This document shows, piece after piece, positions 29,707 to 38,225 of a stretch of 64,000 nucleotides of DNA. The number at the start of each line of letters is the position of its first letter. The first letter of the stretch is position 1. Where the stretch lies: NCBI RefSeq assembly GCF_027922425.1, contig NZ_BSFQ01000014.1, positions 1-64,000 on the forward strand, written 5' to 3'. Under the pieces are notes generated by a model. The model did no database searches, was not told the origin of the DNA, and worked only from the letters and a program-made list of their open reading frames with translations. A program made the translations under genes and the position numbers. Source of the DNA: Pseudonocardia halophobica (GTDB taxonomy: Bacteria > Actinomycetota > Actinomycetes > Mycobacteriales > Pseudonocardiaceae).

Positions 29707-30903
29707 TCAGGCGGGTTCGCCGAGGCGGACCGGCAGCTCCGTCACACCGCGGACCAGGGTGCTGCGCCGGTGGGTGAGGTCCGAGGCGGCCAGGGCCATG
29801 TCCGGACGCGCGGTGAACAGGCTGCGCAGCGCCACCTCGCCCTCGATCCGGGCCAGCGGGGCGCCAAGGCAGTGGTGCAGGCCGTAGCCGAAGGCGAGGT
29901 GCCCGCGGTCGTCGCGGCTCACGTCGAGCCGGGCGGCGTCGGCGAACCGGGCGTCGTCGCGGTTGGCCGCGGCGATCCCCAGCATGACCACGGCGCCCTC
30001 GGGGATCGTCGTCCCCGCGACCTCGACGTCCTCGGCCGCGAACCGCACCGGCGCGTTGGTGACCGGCGAGTCCCAGCGCAGGAACTCCTCGACGGCGCTG
30101 GGCCACAGCTCCGGCTTGTCCGCCAGGATCTCGCGCTGCTCGGGGTGGGTGAGCAGGCCGAGGATGCCGTTGCCGATCAGGTTGACGGTGGTCTCGTGGC
30201 CGGCGATGAGCAGCAGCATCGCCATGGCGACGAGCTCCTCCTGCGACAGCGCGTCCCCGTCCTCGTCCGAGACCTGGGTGAGCGCACTGAGCAGGGCGTC
30301 GTCCGGCTCGGTGCGCTTGCGGTCGATCAGCCCCGCCAGGTACTCCGACAGCTTCTGGGAGGCGGCGAACTTCTCGTCCTGGGGCGATTCGTCGATCATG
30401 GTCGACGACCAGCGGCCGAAGTCGTCGCGGTCCTCCGCCGGCACCCCGAGCAGCTCGCAGATCACCCGGACCGGCAGCAGGAAGGCGTAGTGCGCCATCA
30501 GGTCCACGGTGCCGCCGGCGGGCAGGTCGGCCAGCAGGTCGTCGGCGATCTCCTGCACGCGGGGGCGCAGCCCGGCCATGCGCCGGGCGGTGAACGAGCG
30601 GCTGACGAGCTTGCGCAGCCGGGTGTGGTCCGGGGGGTCCAGCAGCAGCATCATCGGCGTGGGCGCGGCCGGCATCGCGGCGCGCTGGTCGGCCGGCAGG
30701 GTGTAGCGCCAGTCCTTGGAGAACCGCGCGTCGACGAACGCGGCCCGCGCGTCCTCGTACCGCGCGATGATCCACATCGGGCCGTCGGGCAGGTCGAGCC
30801 TGCGCACCGGCTCGTCCGCGCGTAGCTCGGCGTAGGCCGGGTAGGGATCGCTCCAGAACGGCCCGTCGAAGAGCTCGAGGCCGGAGGTGGTGGTCGGCGC
30901 CAT
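29707..30903 (-). CDS. Cytochrome P450
   Basis: A 398-aa bacterial class-I P450. The I-helix oxygen motif is [12 protein letters not shown], the ExxR pair is in [11 protein letters not shown], and the haem-ligand loop is [15 protein letters not shown] with the cysteine. The substrate-recognition regions do not allow a substrate call; many such enzymes hydroxylate terpenoids, fatty acids or polyketides. No ferredoxin gene is adjacent, so redox partners are supplied from elsewhere. The ATG at 30903 is preferred to an upstream TTG. It is 33 bases downstream of the FAD oxidoreductase, same strand. Confidence 0.95.
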   Translation of the reverse strand: MAPTTTSGLELFDGPFWSDPYPAYAELRADEPVRRLDLPDGPMWIIARYEDARAAFVDARFSKDWRYTLPADQRAAMPAAPTPMMLLLDPPDHTRLRKLVSRSFTARRMAGLRPRVQEIADDLLADLPAGGTVDLMAHYAFLLPVRVICELLGVPAEDRDDFGRWSSTMIDESPQDEKFAASQKLSEYLAGLIDRKRTEPDDALLSALTQVSDEDGDALSQEELVAMAMLLLIAGHETTVNLIGNGILGLLTHPEQREILADKPELWPSAVEEFLRWDSPVTNAPVRFAAEDVEVAGTTIPEGAVVMLGIAAANRDDARFADAARLDVSRDDRGHLAFGYGLHHCLGAPLARIEGEVALRSLFTARPDMALAASDLTHRRSTLVRGVTELPVRLGEPA

Positions 30904-30936
30904 GCGCCCATCGTGCCGCAAGAAGTCAGCGCGCGC

Positions 30937-32040
30937 TTACAAGCGTGACGGAGACACCTGCTCCGGCCGGACGGCGACGTCCGCGGGCACCTGGGTATCC
31001 GTCACGACGGCCGCGCCGAGCGCGGCCAGGGCGGGTGCCGACTCGATCCCGGAACCGCCCTGACCGGCGAAGAAGTGGAACCCGGGGAACTCCGGGCGAG
31101 GTCCGACGACCGGGTCCCGGTCCGGCGCGAAGGTCCGCAGGCCCGCCCACGAGGTGCGCACCGAGCGCAGGCCGAGGTGCAGCGCCTCCTCGACCCGCTC
31201 GAGGGCGAGGGCGACGTCGAGCTCGTCCGGACGGGCGTCGCCGGGCTCGGCGGGCGTCTCGTCGCCGGGCGAGAGCAGCAGGGTCTCGCCCTCCGGCTTG
31301 CAGTAGAAGCGCTCGGCGGCGTCGATCAGCATCGGCATCCCCGCGGGCAGCGTGCACGGGGAGATCGCGATCGTGCGGCGGTACGGGGTGAGGCCCGCTT
31401 TCGGCACCCCGGCGAAGGCGGCGACGATGTCCGCCCACGACCCGGCCGCGTCGACGACGTCGGGCGCGGTCCACGTGCCCGCCGGGGTCTCGACCCGCCA
31501 CGCGTCTCCGGTCCGCGCGATCGCGGTGACCCGGGCGCCCTGCACGACCCGGCCGCCCCGGCGGCGCAGCCCGCGGACGTAGGCGCCGTGCAGGCCGATG
31601 GCGTCGGCGTCCGCGGCCGACTCGGTGATCGCGCCCGTGCGCACGTCCCGCAGGCCGGGGCAGGCCTTCGCGGTCTCGGCACCGGTCAGGGCGTGGGGAC
31701 CGTCGGGTTCGGTGGCCCACTCGGTCAGCAGCTGCCGCAGCGCGCGCTCGCCGTCCTCGTCGGACGCCGCCCAGACGACGGTCAGCGGCCGCAGGAAGGG
31801 GGGCGCCTCCAGCTCCTCGGCGAGCGCGGCGAAGCGCGGCGCGCTCGCCCGGATGAGCGCGCGGAAGACGGCGGTGCCGTGGCCGGGGATGTAGGTCGCC
31901 GCCGAGCGGCCGGTCGAGTGCACCGCCAGCGACGACTCGGCCTCCAGCAGCAGCACCGAGCGGTGCGCGGCGATCTCGTAGGCCACCGAGGCACCGGCGA
32001 TCCCGCCGCCGATCACGATCACGTCCGGGGAGCCGTCCAC
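30937..32040 (-). CDS. FAD-dependent oxidoreductase of the DAO/glycine-oxidase type
   Basis: The 367-aa flavoprotein starts with the dinucleotide motif VIVIGGGIAGASVAYEIA, has an ARG/SAATYIPGHG-type segment, and ends with GPRPEFPGFHFFAGQGGSGI, the second FAD-binding block. It belongs to the D-amino-acid oxidase/dehydrogenase superfamily and should oxidise an amine or amino acid. The start GTG at 32040 is chosen because TACGGT sits exactly 7 bases upstream (a leaderless pattern recurring in this window); a GTG at 32049 is also in frame. It is divergent from the small-uORF locus. Confidence 0.88.
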   Translation of the reverse strand: MDGSPDVIVIGGGIAGASVAYEIAAHRSVLLLEAESSLAVHSTGRSAATYIPGHGTAVFRALIRASAPRFAALAEELEAPPFLRPLTVVWAASDEDGERALRQLLTEWATEPDGPHALTGAETAKACPGLRDVRTGAITESAADADAIGLHGAYVRGLRRRGGRVVQGARVTAIARTGDAWRVETPAGTWTAPDVVDAAGSWADIVAAFAGVPKAGLTPYRRTIAISPCTLPAGMPMLIDAAERFYCKPEGETLLLSPGDETPAEPGDARPDELDVALALERVEEALHLGLRSVRTSWAGLRTFAPDRDPVVGPRPEFPGFHFFAGQGGSGIESAPALAALGAAVVTDTQVPADVAVRPEQVSPSRL

Positions 32041-32082
32041 ACGGGTCACCGTAATTCGGTCGCGCCGGACGGGAGGTGTCCC

Positions 32083-32364
32083 TAGGGTTTCGGCCATGGA
32101 CCTCATCACCCTGTGAGACGGCGCGGCGGTTCTCCGCTCTGAGGCCGCCACCCGTTCCCGGCGCATCTCCGCGCCGACCGGTTCCTGTCCGTCCGGGCCG
32201 CCCCGCAGTGGCCGGACGTCCTCCCTCCTCGGATCGCGCGCGTGTTGCGGCCCGCGATCCCCGGATCCGCCCGTCGCTCCTGCGTCGAGCGCCGCGCAGT
32301 GATCCACGGGAGGACGCGCACACCGCCCCTCGGGGCGGCCCCTCATCTCCTCCAGGAGGTCCTC
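32083..32364 (+). promoter_or_regulatory. Promoter and structured leader preceding a 62-aa basic protein
   Basis: TAGGGT (32083-32088) is followed after 7 bases by ATG 32096, so the transcript probably starts at a leaderless uORF. The about 250-base leader holds several hairpins: GGCGG...CCGCC just after the uORF, GGATCGCG (32234-) with CGCGATCC, CCGCCCC-TC-GGGGCGG, and CTCCTCCAGGAGG that pairs the Shine-Dalgarno of the next gene with its complement. This looks like a translation-coupled attenuation leader. Not a riboswitch class that I recognise. Confidence 0.55.
32096..32116 (+). CDS. Leaderless six-codon uORF (MDLITL)
   Basis: ATG GAC CTC ATC ACC CTG TGA, beginning 7 bases after the -10 hexamer TAGGGT with no Shine-Dalgarno. 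Its position at the presumed 5' end and the hairpins just downstream suggest a sensing peptide: ribosome occupancy would alter folding of the leader. Real translation is not shown by sequence alone. Confidence 0.4.
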   Translation: MDLITL

Positions 32365-32553
32365 GTGCGAGTACGTGACACCTGCCAGACCCCGACCCAG
32401 CCCACCAACCGCGCCGCCCGCCGCGCCGCCGCCCGCGGGAAGACCCCGCAGGCCACCGGCTCGGACGCGCCGCGCACCCTCGCCCGGGTCGGCCGGGCGA
32501 GCACCACCCCGGTGCACTTCCGCACCGACTTCGCCGCACGTCGCAGCGGCTGA
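32365..32553 (+). CDS. Small basic protein (62 aa) of unknown function
   Basis: GTG at 32365 with AGGAGG at proper spacing opens MRVRDTCQTPTQPTNRAARR, then AAARGKTPQATGSDAPRTLA and a C-terminal HFRTDFAARRSG. It is rich in Arg/Ala/Thr with net strong positive charge, one Cys, no membrane segment and no recognised domain. An RNA- or ribosome-binding role is only a guess from composition. The SD is in a hairpin (CTCCTCCAGGAGG), there is a leaderless uORF 270 bases upstream and a very strong terminator 5 bases after the stop, so it looks like a self-contained regulated unit. Confidence 0.6.
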   Translation: MRVRDTCQTPTQPTNRAARRAAARGKTPQATGSDAPRTLARVGRASTTPVHFRTDFAARRSG

Positions 32554-32557
32554 GACC

Positions 32558-32596
32558 GCGGCGGGGCCGGCCACTCCTGGGCGCCGGCCCCGCCGC
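32558..32596 (+). terminator. Hairpin terminator of the small basic protein
   Basis: GCGGCGGGGCCGGC pairs perfectly with GCCGGCCCCGCCGC across an 11-base loop, starting 4 bases after the stop codon. No T-tract. Confidence 0.75.
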
Positions 32597-32619
32597 AACC
32601 CACCCGTGGGGGGATCGCC

Positions 32620-32659
32620 GGAGGGGAGCGGGACCGCTCGAGCGGCCCCGCTCCCCTCC
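32620..32659. repeat. 40-bp GC palindrome
   Basis: GGAGGGGAGCGGG (32620-32632) matches CCCGCTCCCCTCC (32647-32659), with CCGCTCGAGCGG as the inner palindrome; only one central pair (A33/C46) mismatches. Sequence is unrelated to the TGCCCCT repeat family although the length is equal. Could be a second terminator or a cruciform. Confidence 0.75.
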
Positions 32660-32676
32660 CATCGACCAGCCCGTCC

Positions 32677-32752
32677 CGCGAGTCGGGAGTTCCGGCACCG
32701 CGAGTCGGGAGTTCCGGCACCGCGAGTCGGGAGTTCCGGCACCGCGAGTCGC
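32677..32752. repeat. 22-bp direct repeats, three units plus partial
   Basis: Units start CGCGAGTCGGGAGTTCC and end GGCAC, at 32677, 32699 and 32721, followed by a partial copy; then degenerate and inverted versions (AACTCCCGCGAGTCGCG) extend to about 32800. Lies between the small-protein unit and the phosphopantetheinyl transferase promoter. No coding sense. Confidence 0.8.
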
Positions 32753-32884
32753 GCTCCAGCCCCGCGAGCCGCGCCCTGAACTCCCGCGAGTCGCGCCCCA
32801 CCGCACACTCCGGGGCCTCGACGACCTGCGGTGTCCCGACCGTTGTCGCGACGCCCGTGCACCGCAACCGACTACGCTCGGCCC

Positions 32885-33553
32885 GTGCCGGACGTCTGGT
32901 GGGCCCGCCCCGTCGACCCCTCGTCGGCGCCGCAGCTCGTCGCGCTGCTCGACGCCCACGAGCGCACCCGGCTCGCGGCCTTCCGTCGCCCCGTCGACCA
33001 GGCTCGCTACCTCGCCGCGCACGCCCTCACCCGGCTATTGCTGGGGGCGCGGCTCGACACAGACCCCACGGGGATCGCGCTCGACCGGACCTGCCGCTGC
33101 GGCAAGCCCCACGGCAAGCCCCGCCTGGCCACCGGCGCCGCGCCGGCCTTCTCCCTGACGCACTCCGGGGACTTCGTGGGCGTCGCGCTGAGCGACGACG
33201 GACCCGTCGGCCTCGACGTCGAGGAGGTCCGCGCCCTCTCCGACCTCGACCGCCTCGCCGAGCACGCCCTCTCCCCCGTCGAGCGCACCCGCCCGCCGGC
33301 CGACGCCCGGGCGTTCCTCACGATCTGGACCCGCAAGGAAGCGCTGCTCAAGGCCACCGGCGAGGGTCTCGCGAGCCCCATGGACGCGATCACCCTCGGC
33401 CCCACTGGCGCCGTCGAGGCCTGGACGGACGGGCCCGGCGCGGCCTGGGTCGTCGACCTCGAGGCGGGCCCGGACCATCCGGCCGCGGTGGCCGGACTCG
33501 GCGCCGTCGCCCCGGAGGTCCGGGTCCACGACGGCGCCGCCCTGCTCCGCTGA
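32885..33553 (+). CDS. 4'-phosphopantetheinyl transferase (Sfp type)
   Basis: The 222-aa enzyme has the superfamily signatures GPVGLDVEEVR (Mg2+-binding Asp/Glu) and FLTIWTRKEALLKATGEGL (WxxKEAxxK), with RCGKPHGKPRL upstream. It transfers 4'-phosphopantetheine from CoA to a serine of carrier domains in PKS, NRPS or FAS proteins, switching apo to holo. No such synthase lies in the window, so it serves a remote cluster. GTG 32885 follows TACGCT by 6 bases, without a Shine-Dalgarno. A hairpin terminator is found about 90 bases downstream. Confidence 0.92.
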   Translation: MPDVWWARPVDPSSAPQLVALLDAHERTRLAAFRRPVDQARYLAAHALTRLLLGARLDTDPTGIALDRTCRCGKPHGKPRLATGAAPAFSLTHSGDFVGVALSDDGPVGLDVEEVRALSDLDRLAEHALSPVERTRPPADARAFLTIWTRKEALLKATGEGLASPMDAITLGPTGAVEAWTDGPGAAWVVDLEAGPDHPAAVAGLGAVAPEVRVHDGAALLR

Positions 33554-33638
33554 CCAGAAGCCGTCTCTCCCGACCCGCCACCGGCGCCCACGCCGTCCCC
33601 GCCGGCGTTGCCGGGGCACCCGAATACGCCCCGGGAGG

Positions 33639-33658
33639 AAGGCAGCCCCGGCTGCCTT
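33639..33658. terminator. Terminator hairpin between transferase and nhaA
   Basis: AAGGCAGCC-CC-GGCTGCCTT: perfect 9-bp arms around CC, in the convergent spacer. Confidence 0.7.
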
Positions 33659-33714
33659 ACCGGGAGCCGACGTGGATCACCGGACCCGGCGGCGCCGGGT
33701 TGAGAGACACGGCC

Positions 33715-35055
33715 TCAGTCGACCGGCCGCCAGGGTCGCGGCGGCAGCGTCGGCAGCCCGGACGGCGAGCACTGCCCGCCGCGCTCCCCCGCCACCCGGA
33801 ACACCAGCCAGCCCACCAGGGCCGCGAGCACCGACCCCGTCAGGATGCCGATCTTGGCCTCGCTGATGAGGAGCTCGTCGTCGAGCGCCAGCTCGGTCAC
33901 GAACAGGGCGACCGTGAACCCGATGCCGGACAGCCCGGCCCCGCCGAAGAGCTGGCCCCAGCGCAGGGTGTCCGGGACGCGCCCGATGCCGGTGCGCAGC
34001 GCCACCCACGTGCCGAGCGTGACGCCGATCGGCTTGCCCAGCACGAGCCCGACGATGATGCCCCAGGTCAGCGGCGAGGCGAACGCGGCGGTGAGGGTCT
34101 CGCGGTCGAGCACCACGCCGGCGTTGGCCAGCACGAACAGCGGCACGATCACGTAGCTCGACCAGGGCTGGATCTTCAGCTGCAGCCGCTCGTTGGGCGA
34201 GACCGCCTCCGTGACCGCGGCCTGCGCGGCGAGGGCGCGTTCGGGCGTCGGGTCGAGGATGAACGTCTTCCCGACGATCAGCGCGCGCTTCATGTCCTGC
34301 CGCCGCGGCGCGTAGGCGTTGACGAGCAGGCCCAACGCCACCCCGACGACGCTCGGGTGCACGCCCGACGCCAGCACGGCGACCCACATGACCACGCCGA
34401 TGACCGCGTAGAAGGGCGTCCGCCAGAACCGGACGAACCGCAGCCCGAGGAGCGCGGCGAAGAGCAGGATCGCGAGGAACAGCGCGAGGACGTCGACCTG
34501 CTCGGTGTAGAAGACGGCGATGGCGATGACGGCGCCGATGTCGTCGACGATCGCCAGCGCGAGCAGGAACACCCGCAGCTGGTCGGGGCACCGCGGCCCG
34601 ACGAGCGCGAGCACGCCGAGCAGCACCGCGGTGTCGGTGGAGATCGTGATGCCCCACGCGTTCTGGGCGACGGTGCCGGCGTTGAAGGCGAGGAAGACGA
34701 GCGCGGGGATCACCAGCCCGCCGACCGCCGCGGCCGCCGGCGCCGCGACCGCCCGGAAGCCGCGCAGCTCGCCGAGGGTCATCTCGCGCGCGATCTCCAA
34801 GCCGACGCTGAAGAAGAACAGCACCATCAGGCCGTCGTTGACCCAGTGCCGCAGGTCCAGGCTCAGCGACCACTCGCCGAGGTTCATGGCCAACTGGGTG
34901 TGCCAGAACGTCTCGTAGCCCAGCGGGAGGTTCGCCCAGAGCAGGGCGATCACGGCGGCGGAGATCAGCATCACCGCCGAGCCGGACTCGGTGCGGAGGA
35001 ACTGCCGCGCGGCGCGGGAGAGCTCCCCGCGCTCGGATAGGGTCGTCACGGCCAC
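33715..35055 (-). CDS. nhaA: Na+/H+ antiporter NhaA
   Basis: A 446-aa polytopic transporter. The transport site is recognisable in LALAIVDDIGAVIAIAVFY, the adjacent Asp pair of helix 5, and in the unwound regions AWGITISTDTAVLLGVLAL and GGAGLSGIGFTVALF. It exchanges Na+ for protons to control pH and salt. GTG 35055 (or GTG 35049) is the start; further upstream sequence is antisense to the DsbA-like gene. Divergent from that gene, 40 bases apart, an arrangement frequent in actinobacteria. Confidence 0.95.
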   Translation of the reverse strand: MAVTTLSERGELSRAARQFLRTESGSAVMLISAAVIALLWANLPLGYETFWHTQLAMNLGEWSLSLDLRHWVNDGLMVLFFFSVGLEIAREMTLGELRGFRAVAAPAAAAVGGLVIPALVFLAFNAGTVAQNAWGITISTDTAVLLGVLALVGPRCPDQLRVFLLALAIVDDIGAVIAIAVFYTEQVDVLALFLAILLFAALLGLRFVRFWRTPFYAVIGVVMWVAVLASGVHPSVVGVALGLLVNAYAPRRQDMKRALIVGKTFILDPTPERALAAQAAVTEAVSPNERLQLKIQPWSSYVIVPLFVLANAGVVLDRETLTAAFASPLTWGIIVGLVLGKPIGVTLGTWVALRTGIGRVPDTLRWGQLFGGAGLSGIGFTVALFVTELALDDELLISEAKIGILTGSVLAALVGWLVFRVAGERGGQCSPSGLPTLPPRPWRPVD

Positions 35056-35095
35056 CGGATCATCCTGCCCGGAGGCCCGACGCGGACGCGAGGAG

Positions 35096-35635
35096 GTGGG
35101 CGAAATCGGGCAGCTCGATCCGCCGCTCGGGGCGTACGACCACGTCGCCGGACGGATCGACGCGCCGTTGGCGCTGGTGGAGTACGGCGATTTCGAGTGC
35201 CCGTACTGTCGCGCCGCCGCACCGGTGATCGAGGAGGTGCGGGAGCGGCTCGGCGCGGAGCTGCGGTTCGCCTTCCGGCACTTCCCCCTGCACGAGCTGC
35301 ACCCGCACGCGCTGGCCGCGGCCACGGCGGCGGAGATGGCGGCGCTCGAGGGTCGGTTCTGGCCGATGCACGACAGCCTCTACGCGCCCGGCCCGCCCCG
35401 CCTCACCCAGGCCGACCTGCGCGACCACGCCGTCGAGGCCGGGGTGAACCCGGACCGGGTGGTCTGGCCCGCGACCCGGCTGGTCGAGGACCGGGTGGAG
35501 GCGGACTTCAACTCCGGCGTGCGCAGCGGGGTGCGCGGCACGCCCACGCTGTTCGTCAACGGCGAGCAGTACCGCGGGGAGGTCAGCGTGGACCGGTTGG
35601 TCGCCGCCCTCACCTCGGTCCCTTCCGACTCCTGA
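35096..35635 (+). CDS. DsbA family thioredoxin-fold protein next to nhaA
   Basis: A 179-aa thioredoxin-fold protein: DFECPYCRAAAPVIEE holds the CPYC redox pair (near residue 38), RFAFRHFPLHELHPHA is the DsbA family helix block and GVRGTPTLFVNGEQY the cis-proline loop. No signal peptide is present, so it is cytosolic, as for other NhaA-associated DsbA homologues that probably act as thiol oxidoreductases on the antiporter. GTG 35096 is the start with least upstream debris; the AGGAG just before it is too close for a normal Shine-Dalgarno. Confidence 0.85.
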   Translation: MGEIGQLDPPLGAYDHVAGRIDAPLALVEYGDFECPYCRAAAPVIEEVRERLGAELRFAFRHFPLHELHPHALAAATAAEMAALEGRFWPMHDSLYAPGPPRLTQADLRDHAVEAGVNPDRVVWPATRLVEDRVEADFNSGVRSGVRGTPTLFVNGEQYRGEVSVDRLVAALTSVPSDS

Positions 35636-35858
35636 GTCGTCCGACGGCGGGCGGGCCTTGGTCGCGCACCGCGGCGGCCCCGACCCCTGATCGCCGTTCG
35701 GGACCGGAGAGCGACACGTCCGGCCGTCCGGCCCGGCGATCACCGCGCCCCGTGCCGCCCGGACTTCGCCCGGCATCGTCGCAGCCGGTGATCATCACCC
35801 TGCGCCGAGTAGGCGGCCGCCGTGGTCGGGTGGCCGGGAGGCTTCTACCCTGAGTCGC

Positions 35859-36623
35859 GTGACCGCGCCGCCCGACTCCCCGCTCCGGGGCCTCCACGCG
35901 GCCGCGACCCTGCCCGCGACCCTGCCCCCGACCGGCGACCCGCCGGCCACCCACGTCCTGGCGCCGGGCGAGCCGTTCACCGTCCCGGCCGCCGGGTCCC
36001 TCGTGTTGTGCGGGGTGCTCGACGGCGCCCTCGCCGAGCCGGACCTCGCCCGGGGTGGCGCCGTGCTGGCCCGCCGCAGCGCGCCGACCCGGGCCGGACG
36101 CCGCGGCGCCCGGCTGCTGATCTGCACCTACGCGGGCGCCGCCGGCGGGCTGCCGGACCTCGCCGTGGTGTCCGACGGCGTGTGCCCGGACCTGCTCGCG
36201 CGGGTGGCCGCGGACGGTCCGCCCCTCCTGCGGGAACGCCTGCTCACGGCCACCCTGGCCTGCTGGTTCGCCCGTCCTCACGGTACGGAACCGACCTGGT
36301 CGGCCGATCCGGTCGTCGGGCCCGCCCTCGCCGCGGTCGACGCGGACCCGGCGCGCCCGTGGACGGTCGCGGCCCTCGCGGCCGAGGCCGGCGTCGCCGC
36401 GACCGACTTCGCCGCGCGGTTCCGCACGGTGGTGGGCGTCGCCCCGCTGGCGCACCTCCGGCAGCGCCGGATGCGGCTGGCCGCGGAGTACCTCGCCGAG
36501 CCCTCGGCCACGGTCGCCGCGGTCGCCCGCCGGGTCGGGTACGCCGACCCGTTCTCGTTCAGCGCGGTGTTCACACAGGAGCGCGGGGTCTCGCCGGCCG
36601 AGGTCCGCGGATCGCGGGTCTGA
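35859..36623 (+). CDS. AraC family regulator with cupin-like sensor
   Basis: A 254-aa regulator. The N-terminal half (THVLAPGEPFTVPAAGSLVL) looks like the AraC_binding cupin-type sensor; residues 160-250 hold the two helix-turn-helix units, WTVAALAAEAGVAATDFAAR and SATVAAVARRVGYADPFSFSAVF. The ligand is unknown. GTG 35859 is exactly 7 bases after TACCCT and has no Shine-Dalgarno, so the mRNA is probably leaderless. It lies just before the DNA polymerase IV gene but 38 bases apart, without clear coupling. Confidence 0.88.
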   Translation: MTAPPDSPLRGLHAAATLPATLPPTGDPPATHVLAPGEPFTVPAAGSLVLCGVLDGALAEPDLARGGAVLARRSAPTRAGRRGARLLICTYAGAAGGLPDLAVVSDGVCPDLLARVAADGPPLLRERLLTATLACWFARPHGTEPTWSADPVVGPALAAVDADPARPWTVAALAAEAGVAATDFAARFRTVVGVAPLAHLRQRRMRLAAEYLAEPSATVAAVARRVGYADPFSFSAVFTQERGVSPAEVRGSRV

Positions 36624-36661
36624 CGCACCGGTCCGTCGGTCCCGACCGTCACAATGGCGGG

Positions 36662-38086
36662 GTGAGCCGGTGGGTCCTGCATCTCGACATGGATGCGTTC
36701 TTCGCGTCCGTCGAGCAGCTCACCCGGCCGACGCTCGCGGACCGGCCGGTCCTGGTCGGCGGCACCGGCGGCCGGGGCGTCGTCGCGGGGGCCAGCTACC
36801 AGGCGCGGGTGTTCGGCGCGCGGTCGGCGATGCCGATGGGGCAGGCGCGCCGGCGCTGCCCGCACGCCACCGTCCTGCCGCCGCGGTTCCCCCTGTACAA
36901 GGTGATCTCCGAGGAGGTCATGGCGGTCCTGCGCGAGGCCGCACCGGTACTGGAGCCGGTGTCGGTCGACGAGGCCTTCCTCGAACCGCCCGCGCTCGCC
37001 GGTGCGTCCGCCGCCGAGGTCGAGGCCTTCTGCGTCGCGCTGCGGGCCGAGGTGCGGGCGCGCACCGGGCTGCCCGCGTCGGTCGGGGCGGGGTCGGGCA
37101 AGCAGGTGGCGAAGATCGCGTCGGAGCTGGCGAAGCCGGACGGGCTGAAGGTCGTCGCGCCCGAGGTCGAGCGGGAGGTGCTGGACCCGCTGCCGGTGCG
37201 GTCGCTGTGGGGCGTCGGTCCGGTGGCCGAGGCCGGGCTCCGCAAGGTCGGGATCGAGACGATCGGCGCCCTCGCCGCGATGGACGCCCGCGAGGTCGCC
37301 GGGGTCCTCGGCTCCGCGGTCGGCGCCGAGCTCCACCGGCTCGCCCGCGGGATCGACGAGCGCCCGGTCGCCCCGCGCGGCGCCGCCAAGCAGATCTCGG
37401 CCGAGACCACGTTCGAGCACGACCTCACCGCGATGGACGACGTCCTGCGCGAGGTCGGGCGCATGACGGCGGCGGCCCACCGCAGGCTCGTCGTCGACGG
37501 CCGGGCCGCCCGTACCGTCACGGTGAAGGCGCGCAACGCGGACTTCGAGACCCATACCCGCTCCGAGACCACGGCCTTCGCCTCCACCGACCTCGCCACG
37601 CTCACCGCGGTCGCGCAGCGCCTGGCCCGCACCGCGGTCCCCGAGGGCGGGGTGCGACTGGTCGGGGTGTCGCTGTCGGGGCTCGCGGAGAGCCCGCCGC
37701 CCGCGCTGTTCGAGGCCGTCCCGTCGGCGTCGGGCTGGACCACGGCCCCGCTCGCGGAGCCCGCGGACGACACCGGGGCGGACACGGTGCTCACCGTCGA
37801 GACCTCGGAGGAGGCGCACCCGGAACCGGGCACCGAGTTCGGGCCGCGCCCGGGCGGCCGGCACGGGCCGCGTGACCCGGCGAGCCCGTGGCGGGCGGGG
37901 GACGACGTCGCCCACGCCGAGCACGGGCACGGCTGGGTGCAGGGCGCGGGCCACGGGCGGGTCACCGTCCGGTTCGAGACGCGGGCGACCGGGCCCGGTC
38001 CGGCGCGGACCTTCGCCGCGGACGACCCGGCGCTCTCCTTCGCCGACCCGGTCGAGAGCTGGCGGCTGCCCTCACCGGCCCACTGA
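36662..38086 (+). CDS. dinB: DNA polymerase IV (Y family)
   Basis: A 474-aa Y-family polymerase: HLDMDAFFASVEQL supplies the first metal-binding Asp, and PVSVDEAFLEPP the second Asp/Glu pair; KQVAKIASELAKPDGLKVV and the LWGVGPVAEAGL helix-hairpin-helix follow, and a little-finger domain up to about residue 360. After that it has an extra C-terminal region of about 110 residues with a compact DDVAHAEHGHGWVQGAGHGRV module seen in many actinobacterial DinB proteins. It copies damaged DNA with low fidelity. There is no LexA box in the short upstream spacer that I can identify. Confidence 0.95.
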   Translation: MSRWVLHLDMDAFFASVEQLTRPTLADRPVLVGGTGGRGVVAGASYQARVFGARSAMPMGQARRRCPHATVLPPRFPLYKVISEEVMAVLREAAPVLEPVSVDEAFLEPPALAGASAAEVEAFCVALRAEVRARTGLPASVGAGSGKQVAKIASELAKPDGLKVVAPEVEREVLDPLPVRSLWGVGPVAEAGLRKVGIETIGALAAMDAREVAGVLGSAVGAELHRLARGIDERPVAPRGAAKQISAETTFEHDLTAMDDVLREVGRMTAAAHRRLVVDGRAARTVTVKARNADFETHTRSETTAFASTDLATLTAVAQRLARTAVPEGGVRLVGVSLSGLAESPPPALFEAVPSASGWTTAPLAEPADDTGADTVLTVETSEEAHPEPGTEFGPRPGGRHGPRDPASPWRAGDDVAHAEHGHGWVQGAGHGRVTVRFETRATGPGPARTFAADDPALSFADPVESWRLPSPAH

Positions 38087-38225
38087 CGAGCGCAGGACGA
38101 TGGTCGACGGCGATCACGAGTGGAGCCCGATCAGCCCGGCGGACCGGACCGTGCCCTGGTCGCGCCCAGGGGCGGCCGGGTGACGAATTGCAGTCGGACG
38201 GAGATCCGTGGAGCCGTCGCCGAGG

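Noticed and set aside
32620-32659. The 40-bp palindrome as a fourth member of the TGCCCCT family
   Set aside because: It lacks the core TGCCCCT/AGGGGCA, the GTG/CAC ends and the GACC; only its length agrees.
32677-32800. Short direct repeats considered as a CRISPR array
   Set aside because: Units are contiguous (22-bp period, no unique spacers) and there are no cas genes.
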